The notes below the pieces were generated by a model. That model was given only the letters and a program-made list of their open reading frames with translations. It did not search any database and had not been told where the DNA came from. The position numbers were made by a program, and so were the translations under genes. This document shows positions 35,367 to 42,845 of a DNA stretch of 53,908 nt, piece by piece. The stretch's first letter is position 1. Every line of letters starts with the position of its first letter. Source of the DNA: Clostridia bacterium (lineage in GTDB: Bacteria; Bacillota; Clostridia; Oscillospirales; CAG-382); NCBI GenBank assembly GCA_017561145.1, contig JAFZDO010000014.1, positions 1-53,908 of the forward strand, in the 5' to 3' direction.

Positions 35367-36653
35367 TCAGATAATCTCCCTCAGCATATTTTCATATTCC
35401 GAAAAGGGTATTTTAAGGAACTCAAAGCTGCCTACCGTCGGCACGTACACGAGCGTGATCTCGTCACCTTGAAGCTTTTTGTCGTTCTTACATGCATTGA
35501 TGATCGATTCCGCATCAACCGCAGTAATTTCACACGGAAGACCAAGCCGCTTCAGCACCTTAAGCAAACGGACACGTACCTTTTCCTCGCACATCGGGAT
35601 CATACCGAGTGCAACCGCCTCGCCGTGATATAGGTTCTTCATTTCATTTACCGATTCGATCGCGTGTGCAAGCGTATGGCCGAAATTCAAGACTCTTCTC
35701 AACCCGCTTTCGTGCTCATCGCTTTCAACGACAGCTTTCTTTATCAGAAGAGAGCGCTTGATGATGATATCGATATTTTCATTTACGTTTCCCTGCTCAA
35801 ACAATTCAAAAAGCTCGGCATCGTGCGACAATGCCATTTTGAGCGCTTCGGCGAGACCGTTTGAGATCTGTCTTTCGGGGAGCGTTTTAAGTGTTTCGAG
35901 ATCGATAATAACCTTTTTCGGAGGATAGAATGCGCCGACGTTATTTTTTATTCCCATAAAATCGATCGCCGTTTTTCCGCCGATAGACGAATCGACCTGA
36001 GAAAGCAAGGTCGTGGGGATATTATAAAAATCGATACCGCGCATATAAACGCTTGCAACAAAGCCGGACATGTCGCCGACAACACCGCCGCCGACCGCTG
36101 TGATACAGTCGGTTCTGGTAAAGCCGTATTCGACAAGCTTTGAAAGTAAAAGCTCGAAATTCTTTAAATTCTTGGAAGCCTCGCCGTTTTCCAACGTAAC
36201 GATAAAGGGCGCTTTGCATTTTGATGCTATCCTTTGCGAATATTCCTCAGGCACGCCGCTATCGGTAACGATAAGCACCTTACGGTCGAGCTTTAGATAT
36301 TTATCAGCATAATCGATCGCGCCGCGTTCGATTATGATATCGTAATTACCCGACGAGGTTTTAACGGTTAAGGAATTTTCAGAGCGGACGCAGATCTCGC
36401 GCTGGAGATCCTTTGAAATCCCGATCGTTTCACGCAAAAATTGCATATAATACGGGCGTAATTCATCCGATGTGATCAACGAAGAATTTTTCGCAATGAG
36501 CTCTTCTTCCCTCTTTAAGTCCTCAATAGAAAGACGGTTTTCCTTTTTATATTCGGCAATGATCTTAACCGCTTCCATACGCGCTTCAAAAAGACGCGCC
36601 GCTTCTTTATCTATTTCGTTTATGGTTTTGCGTGCCGATTCGAGTTCGTTCAT
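35367..36653 (-). CDS. aroB: Fusion: chorismate mutase (AroQ) + 3-dehydroquinate synthase (AroB)
   Basis: A 428-residue two-domain protein. Residues 1-88 form an all-helical AroQ chorismate mutase. Its active-site residues match the E. coli domain in identity and spacing: R8, R25, K36, D45, R48, E49, S80 and Q84. Residues about 95-428 form 3-dehydroquinate synthase, with GGGVVGDMSGFVAS, the DSSIGGKTAID segment, NGLAEALKMA and FGHTLAHAIES for NAD and metal binding. The chain would catalyse both an early shikimate step and the chorismate-to-prephenate step at the branch to Phe/Tyr. The ATG at 36653 follows GGGAG. It is the first structural gene after the attenuator. Confidence 0.93.
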   Translation of the reverse strand: MNELESARKTINEIDKEAARLFEARMEAVKIIAEYKKENRLSIEDLKREEELIAKNSSLITSDELRPYYMQFLRETIGISKDLQREICVRSENSLTVKTSSGNYDIIIERGAIDYADKYLKLDRKVLIVTDSGVPEEYSQRIASKCKAPFIVTLENGEASKNLKNFELLLSKLVEYGFTRTDCITAVGGGVVGDMSGFVASVYMRGIDFYNIPTTLLSQVDSSIGGKTAIDFMGIKNNVGAFYPPKKVIIDLETLKTLPERQISNGLAEALKMALSHDAELFELFEQGNVNENIDIIIKRSLLIKKAVVESDEHESGLRRVLNFGHTLAHAIESVNEMKNLYHGEAVALGMIPMCEEKVRVRLLKVLKRLGLPCEITAVDAESIINACKNDKKLQGDEITLVYVPTVGSFEFLKIPFSEYENMLREII

Positions 36654-36680
36654 TTTGCAATCTCCCAAACGTTCATTAAA

Positions 36681-36729
36681 AACAAAAAAGCCGCCATTCG
36701 TATGCTCAAAAAATGCATAGCGGATGCGG
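36681..36729 (-). terminator. Attenuator terminator of the aromatic operon
   Basis: On the minus strand CCGCATCCGCTATGC (36715-36729) pairs, with small bulges, with GCATACGAATGGCGG (36691-36705). C-TTTTTT-GTTTTT follows. It lies between the leader peptide and the first structural gene, so it must be bypassed for operon expression. Confidence 0.8.
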
Positions 36730-36780
36730 ACTGCTGTTTGTTTTGAACGAAATTAAAAGTTCAGAGCAGACGAGCAGTCC
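36704..36780 (-). promoter_or_regulatory. Alternative RNA pairings of the attenuator
   Basis: Two pairings compete with the terminator. GGACTGCT (minus strand, 36773-36780) pairs with AGCAGTCC (36728-36735), with an inner GAAC/GTTC. GTTCAAAA (36741-36748) can pair over eight bases (one G-U) with TTTTGAGC (36704-36711), which is the terminator loop and the base of its 3' arm. The second would act as an antiterminator. A ribosome at the leader stop codon (36753-36755) would cover GTTCAAAA. A ribosome stalled at the Tyr codons would cover GGACTGCT instead. Confidence 0.6.
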
Positions 36781-36821
36781 TTTTTAAAATAATAATAGTA
36801 GGATGCGGAATTAAAGAACAT
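36753..36821 (-). CDS. Tyr/Phe-rich leader peptide of the aromatic operon
   Basis: A 22-codon reading frame with an excellent ribosome-binding site (AAAGGAG, eight bases before the ATG at 36821). It begins MFFNSAS, continues with four consecutive Tyr codons and a Phe, then KKDCSSALNF and a TAA. Four Tyr and four Phe among 22 residues, no Trp, its place between promoter and terminator, and the downstream genes (including tyrA) all point to a control peptide sensing charged tRNA-Tyr and possibly tRNA-Phe. Too short for routine gene finders. Confidence 0.85.
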   Translation of the reverse strand: MFFNSASYYYYFKKDCSSALNF

Positions 36822-36855
36822 CTCGTGTACTCCTTTCTTTAAAAATCTTGTTACT

Positions 36856-36884
36856 ATGATAAACCCGAATTCGCGATTTGTCAA
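36856..36884 (-). promoter_or_regulatory. Promoter of the aromatic amino acid operon
   Basis: On the minus strand TTGACA (36879-36884), a 17-base spacer and TATCAT (36856-36861), which places the transcript start about 28 bases before the leader peptide. Confidence 0.8.
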
Positions 36885-36932
36885 TAGAAATTTGATTAAT
36901 TTAATAAAGTTTTACGCTTTTTCCTCGATAAT

Positions 36933-36953
36933 ATCATTATTTACAATAATGAT
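36933..36953. promoter_or_regulatory. Perfect 9-bp palindrome in the divergent aro/gltA control region
   Basis: ATCATTATT and AATAATGAT are exact complements around TAC. The element lies about 50 bases upstream of the -35 boxes of both divergent promoters and has no T-run, so it is more likely an operator than a terminator. The binding protein is unknown. The rest of the 36654-37070 gap holds the attenuator, the leader peptide and the two promoters. Confidence 0.45.
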
Positions 36954-37003
36954 CGTAATCGGTTTTTATAATAAACGCGAACGTTCATTGTATGCGCTCA
37001 CGC

Positions 37004-37032
37004 TTGACTTTTGTAACAAGATAGTATATAAT
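37004..37032 (+). promoter_or_regulatory. Promoter of the citrate synthase gene
   Basis: TTGACT (37004-37009), a 17-base spacer and TATAAT (37027-37032), about 38 bases before the start codon. Confidence 0.8.
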
Positions 37033-37070
37033 AATCATGTATTATTATAACCACAAAGAGAGGATCGCGA

Positions 37071-38426
37071 ATGAAGTATTCCGAAATCACACCTTACATT
37101 GCGGAGATGGCAGAAATTTCCAACCGCAACAATCATATCGAGCCGCAAATGTATTTGCATCATAAGGTAAACAAGGGCTTGCGCGATATGAACGGTAACG
37201 GTGTCGTAACCGGCCTTACCGAGGTTTCCAAGATAATGGCAAAAACGGTTAACGAGAACGGGGAGACTGTACCCTGCGAAGGCCAGCTTTGCTATCGCGG
37301 TATCGACGTGCGCGATCTTGTCAACGGGTTCAGAAGTGACGACAGATTCGGATTTGAAGAAACCGTTTATCTGCTTCTTTTTTCCGAGCTTCCCGACAAG
37401 GACCGTCTTGAAAAATTCTCGAAAGAGCTTTCCAAATACCGCAGCTTGCCCAAATCGTTCGTACGCGATATGATACTTAAAGCACCCGGCAAGGATATGA
37501 TGAATATTCTTTCCCGTTGCGTGCTTGCGCTTTATGCTTACGACGACAATCCCGATGATATCACTATCCCCAACGTGTTAAGACAGAGCATGCAGTTAAT
37601 TGCTATGTTCCCCCTGCTTGCCGTTTACGGATATCAGTCCTACAGACATTATCATCGCGGAAAGAGCTTGCACATACGCCTTCCAAAGCCTCAATTCTCA
37701 ACTGCCGAAAACTTTTTGCATTTGCTTCGTAAAACCGGAGAATTTTCCGAGCTTGAAGCAAAGATCCTCGACCTTTCCATGGTGCTTCACGCCGAGCACG
37801 GCGGCGGTAACAACTCGACGTTTACAACGCACGTCGTAACTTCATCCGGTACCGATACATATTCATCGGTCGCGGCGGCTTTGGGCTCGCTCAAGGGTCC
37901 GAGACACGGCGGTGCCAACATAAAGGTCGTTGAGATGTTCGAGGATATGAAAAAGAGCATCAACGTTAAAAAGACCGGCGAGATCGAGGATTATCTCAAG
38001 CGTTTGCTGGATAAGCAGGCGTTTGACAACGCAGGTCTTATTTACGGTATGGGACACGCGGTTTATTCGCTTTCCGACCCGCGATCCGACATTCTGAAAG
38101 AGTGTGCGAAGGCGCTTTCCAAGGAAAAGGGTCGTGAAGAGGAATATGCGCTTTACGAGACCGTTGCCAAGCTTGCACCCGAAATGATTGCAGAAAAGCG
38201 AAAGATGTACAAGGGCGTAAGCGCGAACGTTGACTTTTATTCGGGACTTATCTATAAGATGCTCAACATCCCCAACGAGCTTTACACTCCCCTTTTCGCA
38301 ATTTCCCGTATCGCAGGATGGAGTGCACACAGAATCGAGGAGATCCAGAACGCAGGCAAGATCATCAGACCTGCATATATCAACGTTTTGGACGACAAGA
38401 AATATTATCCTCTTGAAGAAAGATAA
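37071..38426 (+). CDS. gltA: Citrate synthase
   Basis: A 451-residue Si-type citrate synthase joining oxaloacetate and acetyl-CoA. Landmarks are LCYRGIDVRDL near residue 95, LHAEHGGGNNSTFT near 243 (active-site His), SLKGPRHGGAN near 275, and GMGHAVYSLSDPR near 325 (second active-site His). It has an N-terminal extension of about 60 residues compared with short bacterial enzymes, similar to other clostridial forms. AGAGAGGA precedes the ATG. In an anaerobe it probably feeds glutamate synthesis through 2-oxoglutarate. The following membrane protein gene starts eight bases later. Confidence 0.93.
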   Translation: MKYSEITPYIAEMAEISNRNNHIEPQMYLHHKVNKGLRDMNGNGVVTGLTEVSKIMAKTVNENGETVPCEGQLCYRGIDVRDLVNGFRSDDRFGFEETVYLLLFSELPDKDRLEKFSKELSKYRSLPKSFVRDMILKAPGKDMMNILSRCVLALYAYDDNPDDITIPNVLRQSMQLIAMFPLLAVYGYQSYRHYHRGKSLHIRLPKPQFSTAENFLHLLRKTGEFSELEAKILDLSMVLHAEHGGGNNSTFTTHVVTSSGTDTYSSVAAALGSLKGPRHGGANIKVVEMFEDMKKSINVKKTGEIEDYLKRLLDKQAFDNAGLIYGMGHAVYSLSDPRSDILKECAKALSKEKGREEEYALYETVAKLAPEMIAEKRKMYKGVSANVDFYSGLIYKMLNIPNELYTPLFAISRIAGWSAHRIEEIQNAGKIIRPAYINVLDDKKYYPLEER

Positions 38427-38434
38427 AAGTTTTT

Positions 38435-40039
38435 ATGAAGAAAGCTGTTCGCTTGACCGCGCTTTATAATCGAATAGGCATTACCGAAAGAATCAAAAAG
38501 CGTTGGTTTTGGATTGCTTTTTCTTTCCTTGCGGTTTATTTATCCTGCGCGGTTTATGCGCAGAACGTTAACCGCGGATACGATTATAAGCCGATAACCG
38601 TAATTTCGGTGATTTTTGCGGTTACAGTCTGCTTTTTGGGCGTATATTTTTTGGGCGGCATTCGCATTAAGACCGCGGCAAGAGACGAAAGGGCAAAAGC
38701 TCTGATTTTTGCGTTTTGCGTATTTCTTGCTACGTTTTCGGTTTTATACTTCTGGCAAAGCGTTTTATATCCCGGTTCGTTTTCGCCCGATTCGATAGAG
38801 CAGTATAAACAGACTCAGCTCGGAGAATATAACGATTGGCATCCCGTTTTACACACCTGGCTGTTTTTCGGATTGCCGAATATATTTTCAAGCTCACCTG
38901 CACTTTTGGTTACGTTTCAGCTTGTTTGGTTTTCGCTCGCTACGGCATATCTGTTTTACGTTCTGTATACCGACGGATGCCCGAAAGCATTCATTGCTTT
39001 ATCTTGGGCGTATATTGCTCTGAATCAAAACACGGCTTGCATTATGCTCTACCCCTGGAAGGATAGCGCATTCACAATTATGTCAACCGTTTTGTTCGCC
39101 CATTGCGTGCGTATTTACCGCAGTAACGGCAGATGGCTTTTGAAATGGAGCAATACGATCGCCTTTGCTTTGTTTGCTTTTCTTGCGAACGGAGTCAGGC
39201 ACAATGCCATCTTGCTCGTTGTTCCCACGTTTATCGTTTTATTCGTATTTTTAAAGCAATCGCGCAAGAGGATCATTATTGCGGCTTCGTTATTTTTAAT
39301 CTTGACTTTATTACTTAAATTCCCTATATATTCCGCCGCGGACGTCGGAAGCCCGAAGCACAGAACAACCGAGGTTATGGGATTACCGATGACTGTGCTT
39401 GCAGACGTTTATATGAACGACCGCGACGCGCTTGACGAGGAAGCAACAGAATTTCTTGATTCGCTTGCGACACAGAAAAATTGGGAAAAGCATTACAGAT
39501 TCGGAAATTTTAATTCTTTTAAGTGGTCTGACGGCACTATTTACGATAAAATCGACCACGAAGGCGCGGGAAATATACTTAAGTACACCTTTAACGCGGC
39601 TATAAATTCACCCGAGGTCGCCAAAAAGTCGGTCATCGAGCTTACGAAAATGGTCTGGAGCTTCGACGGCGGAGGTGGTTGGGCAATTGGTTACGGAATA
39701 TCGTCGAACGAATTTGATATCGTGAAGGAATACGACGACGAAAGCAAACCGGTTATAGATGCTTACAGAAGCTTATCGAACAGTTACCTTACCAAGTATT
39801 TATTCAACTTCACGGGCGCTGTAATTTTAGTTTTGCTGTTTTTTGCGGTTTCGAGAATAGCTTCAGCCGGACTTTCCAAGGTTTTTTCGATAATCCCTTT
39901 GATGATCTACAACTTCGGCACGATGCTTTTATTGACCGGTCACGATTTCAGATTTTTCCATTTGAACTTCGTTGTCGTGGTACCGCTTATATACATTATG
40001 TTAACCAATAAAGAAGACTCCGACAAAACCGGATCATAG
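38435..40039 (+). CDS. Polytopic membrane protein (GT-C-like, DUF6020 type)
   Basis: A 534-residue protein with about ten transmembrane helices. A first-loop motif, SPDSIEQYKQTQLGEYNDWHPVLHTWL (about residues 117-143), resembles the acidic first external loop of GT-C fold glycosyltransferases and of uncharacterised DUF6020 membrane proteins. A large external region follows near 300-440. It might transfer sugars from lipid carriers to surface molecules, but the reaction is unknown. It follows gltA by eight bases with no own promoter seen, probably an incidental co-transcription. Confidence 0.65.
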   Translation: MKKAVRLTALYNRIGITERIKKRWFWIAFSFLAVYLSCAVYAQNVNRGYDYKPITVISVIFAVTVCFLGVYFLGGIRIKTAARDERAKALIFAFCVFLATFSVLYFWQSVLYPGSFSPDSIEQYKQTQLGEYNDWHPVLHTWLFFGLPNIFSSSPALLVTFQLVWFSLATAYLFYVLYTDGCPKAFIALSWAYIALNQNTACIMLYPWKDSAFTIMSTVLFAHCVRIYRSNGRWLLKWSNTIAFALFAFLANGVRHNAILLVVPTFIVLFVFLKQSRKRIIIAASLFLILTLLLKFPIYSAADVGSPKHRTTEVMGLPMTVLADVYMNDRDALDEEATEFLDSLATQKNWEKHYRFGNFNSFKWSDGTIYDKIDHEGAGNILKYTFNAAINSPEVAKKSVIELTKMVWSFDGGGGWAIGYGISSNEFDIVKEYDDESKPVIDAYRSLSNSYLTKYLFNFTGAVILVLLFFAVSRIASAGLSKVFSIIPLMIYNFGTMLLLTGHDFRFFHLNFVVVVPLIYIMLTNKEDSDKTGS

Positions 40040-40070
40040 CAATTACCTTTCCCTGCAGGAGGACACTTTT

Positions 40071-40988
40071 ATGAACGTGATTCACATGAAATATGCGATA
40101 GAGGTCGCAAAATACGGCTCGATAAACAAAGCGAGTGAAAGCATCGGTATGGCTCAGCCGAATATCAGCCGCGCGATAAAGGAGCTTGAATCGGATCTCG
40201 GCATCTCTATTTTCGACAGATCTGCCAAGGGTATGAATCTTACACCCGAAGGAAAGGAATTTATCAACCGCGCAAAGAGCATTCTCGCACAGCTCGATGC
40301 GCTTGAAACGCTTTTTCGCGAGAATCTTCCCAACACGCTTAAGTTTTCGGTTTCAGCGCCGAGAGCGGCATATATCGTAGAGGCGTTTGCAAACTTCACA
40401 CATAGCATAGACGGTGAAAAGGCTGAAATCGTTCTTGACGAAACGGCTACGCTCAACACGATAAAAAAGGTCATTTCCTCAGATTGCAAGCTCGGTATTA
40501 TCAGATTCGAATCGGCTGCCGAGGAATATTTCCTTAAAATGCTCGAATCGAACAGTATTGCTTACGAGCCGATTACCGAATTTGAATACGTTGTTGTTTC
40601 GAACAAGGAAAGCGACCTTGCGAAAAAGGATGAAATCTACGACGACGACCTTCGTAAATATATTCAGATAACCCATAACAATCCTTATCAGGCAACACTT
40701 ACCGCGTCTGAAACAAATAAGGTCGAGCAAAGAATCAGCGCAGGTAAAAGAATTTTCGTTCTCGACACCGCCGCACAGCTTGAATTACTCGCAGAAAACA
40801 TCGATACGTTTATGTGGATCTCCCCCGCGCCCGACACACTGCTTGAGCGCTACGGATTGGTTCAAAAGCCGTGTCTTGACAAGCGCAGACTGTATAAAGA
40901 CGTGCTTATTTACAAGCAATCTCACAAGATCACACCGCTTGAAGCCGACTTTATTCGGGAGTTAAAACGCGTTGCCGATGCGTTATGA
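40071..40988 (+). CDS. LysR family transcriptional regulator
   Basis: A 305-residue regulator. The N-terminal winged helix (MKYAIEVAKYGSINKASESIGMAQPNISRAIKELE, about 6-40) is typical of LysR. The rest (about 90-305) is a periplasmic-binding-like effector domain. GCAGGAGG precedes the ATG. It lies third after gltA, just ahead of a terminator and the rex operon. Its targets are not evident. The palindrome upstream of gltA and the Rex operon promoter are candidates, neither carrying the classic T-N11-A box clearly. Confidence 0.9.
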   Translation: MNVIHMKYAIEVAKYGSINKASESIGMAQPNISRAIKELESDLGISIFDRSAKGMNLTPEGKEFINRAKSILAQLDALETLFRENLPNTLKFSVSAPRAAYIVEAFANFTHSIDGEKAEIVLDETATLNTIKKVISSDCKLGIIRFESAAEEYFLKMLESNSIAYEPITEFEYVVVSNKESDLAKKDEIYDDDLRKYIQITHNNPYQATLTASETNKVEQRISAGKRIFVLDTAAQLELLAENIDTFMWISPAPDTLLERYGLVQKPCLDKRRLYKDVLIYKQSHKITPLEADFIRELKRVADAL

Positions 40989-41018
40989 TATAATTCGTAA
41001 AAAAACATAAAAATTTTC

Positions 41019-41052
41019 GCCCGTTTTTTGTTTAAAACGGGCATTTCTTTTT
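41019..41052 (+). terminator. Terminator after the LysR gene
   Basis: GCCCGTTTT (41019-41027) pairs with AAAACGGGC (41034-41042), followed by ATTTCTTTTT. It separates the gltA unit from the rex operon. Confidence 0.85.
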
Positions 41053-41124
41053 GTTATATATAAAAATATAATAATATGGAAATAACATATCAATAAATAT
41101 ATTATCGATATATCAAAATAGTAA

Positions 41125-41172
41125 TTTACTTTTAATATATTTTGTGGTAGACTTATTTCGTGAAAATTCGCG
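41125..41172 (+). promoter_or_regulatory. Promoter of the rex-succinate operon with an adjacent imperfect palindrome
   Basis: TTTACT (41125-41130), a 17-base spacer and TAGACT (41148-41153). Immediately downstream, CGTGAA-AA-TTCGCG (41159-41172) is a near-palindrome of the TGTGAA/TTCACA flavour but with a shorter spacer than a standard Rex site. It could be a diverged Rex operator for autoregulation. The 41053-41124 stretch is very A+T-rich with no other signal. Confidence 0.5.
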
Positions 41173-41189
41173 TATAAGGAGGATAGGAC

Positions 41190-41816
41190 GTGAAGCACAA
41201 CTGTGTTATGAAAGCAACGCTCGGCAGATTGCCGGTGTATTTGCAGTATCTGAAAAGCCTTGATACAAACGAATATCCGAACGTTTCTGCAACGATCATT
41301 GCAAAGGCCTTGTGTCTTGGCGAGGTTCAGGTCCGAAAGGATCTCAGTGCCGTTAGCGGCGCAGGTCGACCCAAGCTTGGATACGATACCCTTTCGCTGA
41401 TCAAAACGCTTGAAGACGTGCTCGGTCAGAAAGCGGTGAGCGAAGCGATCATCGTGGGCGCAGGCAGATTGGGCAACGCATTACTCGGCTATAACGGATT
41501 TGGAAACTACGGCTTGAAGATCGGTGCGGCTTTCGATATAAGCTGCAAGGATCCGTATATGACCGAAAACGGCGCGAATATCTTCCCGTTAGGCGAGCTT
41601 GAGAATTATTGCAAGAACGGAAACGTTAAGATCGGTATCATAACGGTACCGAAGGAAGCGGCTCAAGCTATATGTGACAGATTGATCGGCTGCGGCGTTA
41701 CCGCCATTTGGAACTTCGCACCCTGCAGTCTTTGCGTTCCCGACAATATCATCCTGCAAAACGAAAACCTTGCTCTTTCGCTTGCGCATTTAAAATTGCA
41801 GATGGACTGCAAATAA
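41190..41816 (+). CDS. rex: Redox-sensing transcriptional repressor Rex
   Basis: A 208-residue repressor that leaves DNA when NADH rises. The N-terminal winged helix (about 10-75) contains SATIIAKALCLGEVQVRKDLSAVSGAGRPKLGY, a strong Rex signature. The C-terminal Rossmann domain has IIVGAGRLGNALLGY (about 90-104) for NAD(H), and a C-terminal domain-swap helix ends the protein. The start is a GTG at 41190 after AAGGAGG. First gene of a 12-gene same-strand run that encodes NADH-consuming steps to succinate, a natural target for Rex. Confidence 0.95.
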   Translation: MKHNCVMKATLGRLPVYLQYLKSLDTNEYPNVSATIIAKALCLGEVQVRKDLSAVSGAGRPKLGYDTLSLIKTLEDVLGQKAVSEAIIVGAGRLGNALLGYNGFGNYGLKIGAAFDISCKDPYMTENGANIFPLGELENYCKNGNVKIGIITVPKEAAQAICDRLIGCGVTAIWNFAPCSLCVPDNIILQNENLALSLAHLKLQMDCK

Positions 41817-41881
41817 ACGAGTTAAAAAATATTTCTATATATCAAGAGCCGATAAACAACGCGGCACAAAAGGAGTAAAAC

Positions 41882-42826
41882 ATGACAAAGATCACCATTA
41901 TCGGTACCGGCAGTGTTGGTTCGACAATTGCGTACACGCTTACCGTTCAGGGTATGGCGTCCGAAATCGTTATGATCGACATCAACGGCGAAAAAGCAAT
42001 GGGCGAAGCACTTGACATCCGTCAGGGTACCCCCTTCTGCCACCCCTGCACCATCTACGCAGGCAGCTATTCCGACGCAGTCGGTTCGGATATCGTTATC
42101 CTTACCTCGGGCGTTGCGAGAAAGCCCGGTCAGACACGCCTTGATCTTGCACAGATCAACGTTAACATCACAAAGCAGATCATTCCCGAGATTACAAAGT
42201 ATGCGCCCGACGCAACTTACGTTATTGTAAGTAATCCGGTTGACATCCTCACCTACACGTTCTGCAAGTACTCCGGACTTCCCTACGACCGCGTTATCGG
42301 TTCGGGTACCATCCTCGACACCTCCCGTCTTCGTTCGAGAATTTCCGAATACTATTCGGTAAACCAACAAAACGTTCACGCATACGTACTTGGCGAACAC
42401 GGCGACAGCTGCTTTGTTCCCTGGTCGCTTGCGAACATCTCGAACGTTCCCGTTAAGGATTACCGCGATTCCTTACTCGGCACCAACGGCATTTATCCCG
42501 ATTTTGACGAAAACGAAATCGAAGAATACGTTCGTAAATCCGGTGCAAGCGTAATCTCCCGCAAGGGTGCGACCTTCTATGCGGTATCGATCTCGGTCTG
42601 CAGAGTTGTTAAAGCACTTCTCTCGGGTATCGACACCACTCTCACCGTTTCTACAATGCTTAACGGTGAATACGGAATCGATGACGTTTGTCTCTCCTTG
42701 GTCAACATCGTCGGCAACAAGGGAGCACACGGCAAGGTTCTTCTTCCTCTCAACGCAAAAGAAATCGAAGCACTTCACAACAGTGCAAACGCGCTTAAAA
42801 GCGTAATAAATGCTATTGAACTTTAA
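41882..42826 (+). CDS. mdh: Malate dehydrogenase of the LDH-like type (often annotated L-lactate dehydrogenase)
   Basis: A 314-residue NAD-dependent 2-hydroxyacid dehydrogenase. [13 protein letters not shown] is the NAD loop. [25 protein letters not shown] and the catalytic His in GEHGDS are all present. Overall it resembles lactate dehydrogenases, but the substrate loop reads [11 protein letters not shown]. The residue before KPG (R80; position 102 in LDH numbering) is Arg, as in malate dehydrogenases, where lactate enzymes have Gln. Fumarase follows by 19 bases, so oxaloacetate reduction to malate is the better call. AAAAGGAG precedes the ATG. Confidence 0.8.
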   Translation: MTKITIIGTGSVGSTIAYTLTVQGMASEIVMIDINGEKAMGEALDIRQGTPFCHPCTIYAGSYSDAVGSDIVILTSGVARKPGQTRLDLAQINVNITKQIIPEITKYAPDATYVIVSNPVDILTYTFCKYSGLPYDRVIGSGTILDTSRLRSRISEYYSVNQQNVHAYVLGEHGDSCFVPWSLANISNVPVKDYRDSLLGTNGIYPDFDENEIEEYVRKSGASVISRKGATFYAVSISVCRVVKALLSGIDTTLTVSTMLNGEYGIDDVCLSLVNIVGNKGAHGKVLLPLNAKEIEALHNSANALKSVINAIEL

Positions 42827-42845
42827 TGAAGGGAAACTGATTGAA

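Noticed and set aside
36681..36884. T-box riboswitch before the aromatic operon
   Set aside because: I found no T-box sequence or specifier stem. The leader instead has a ribosome-binding site, a short peptide frame and a terminator, which fits peptide-based attenuation better.
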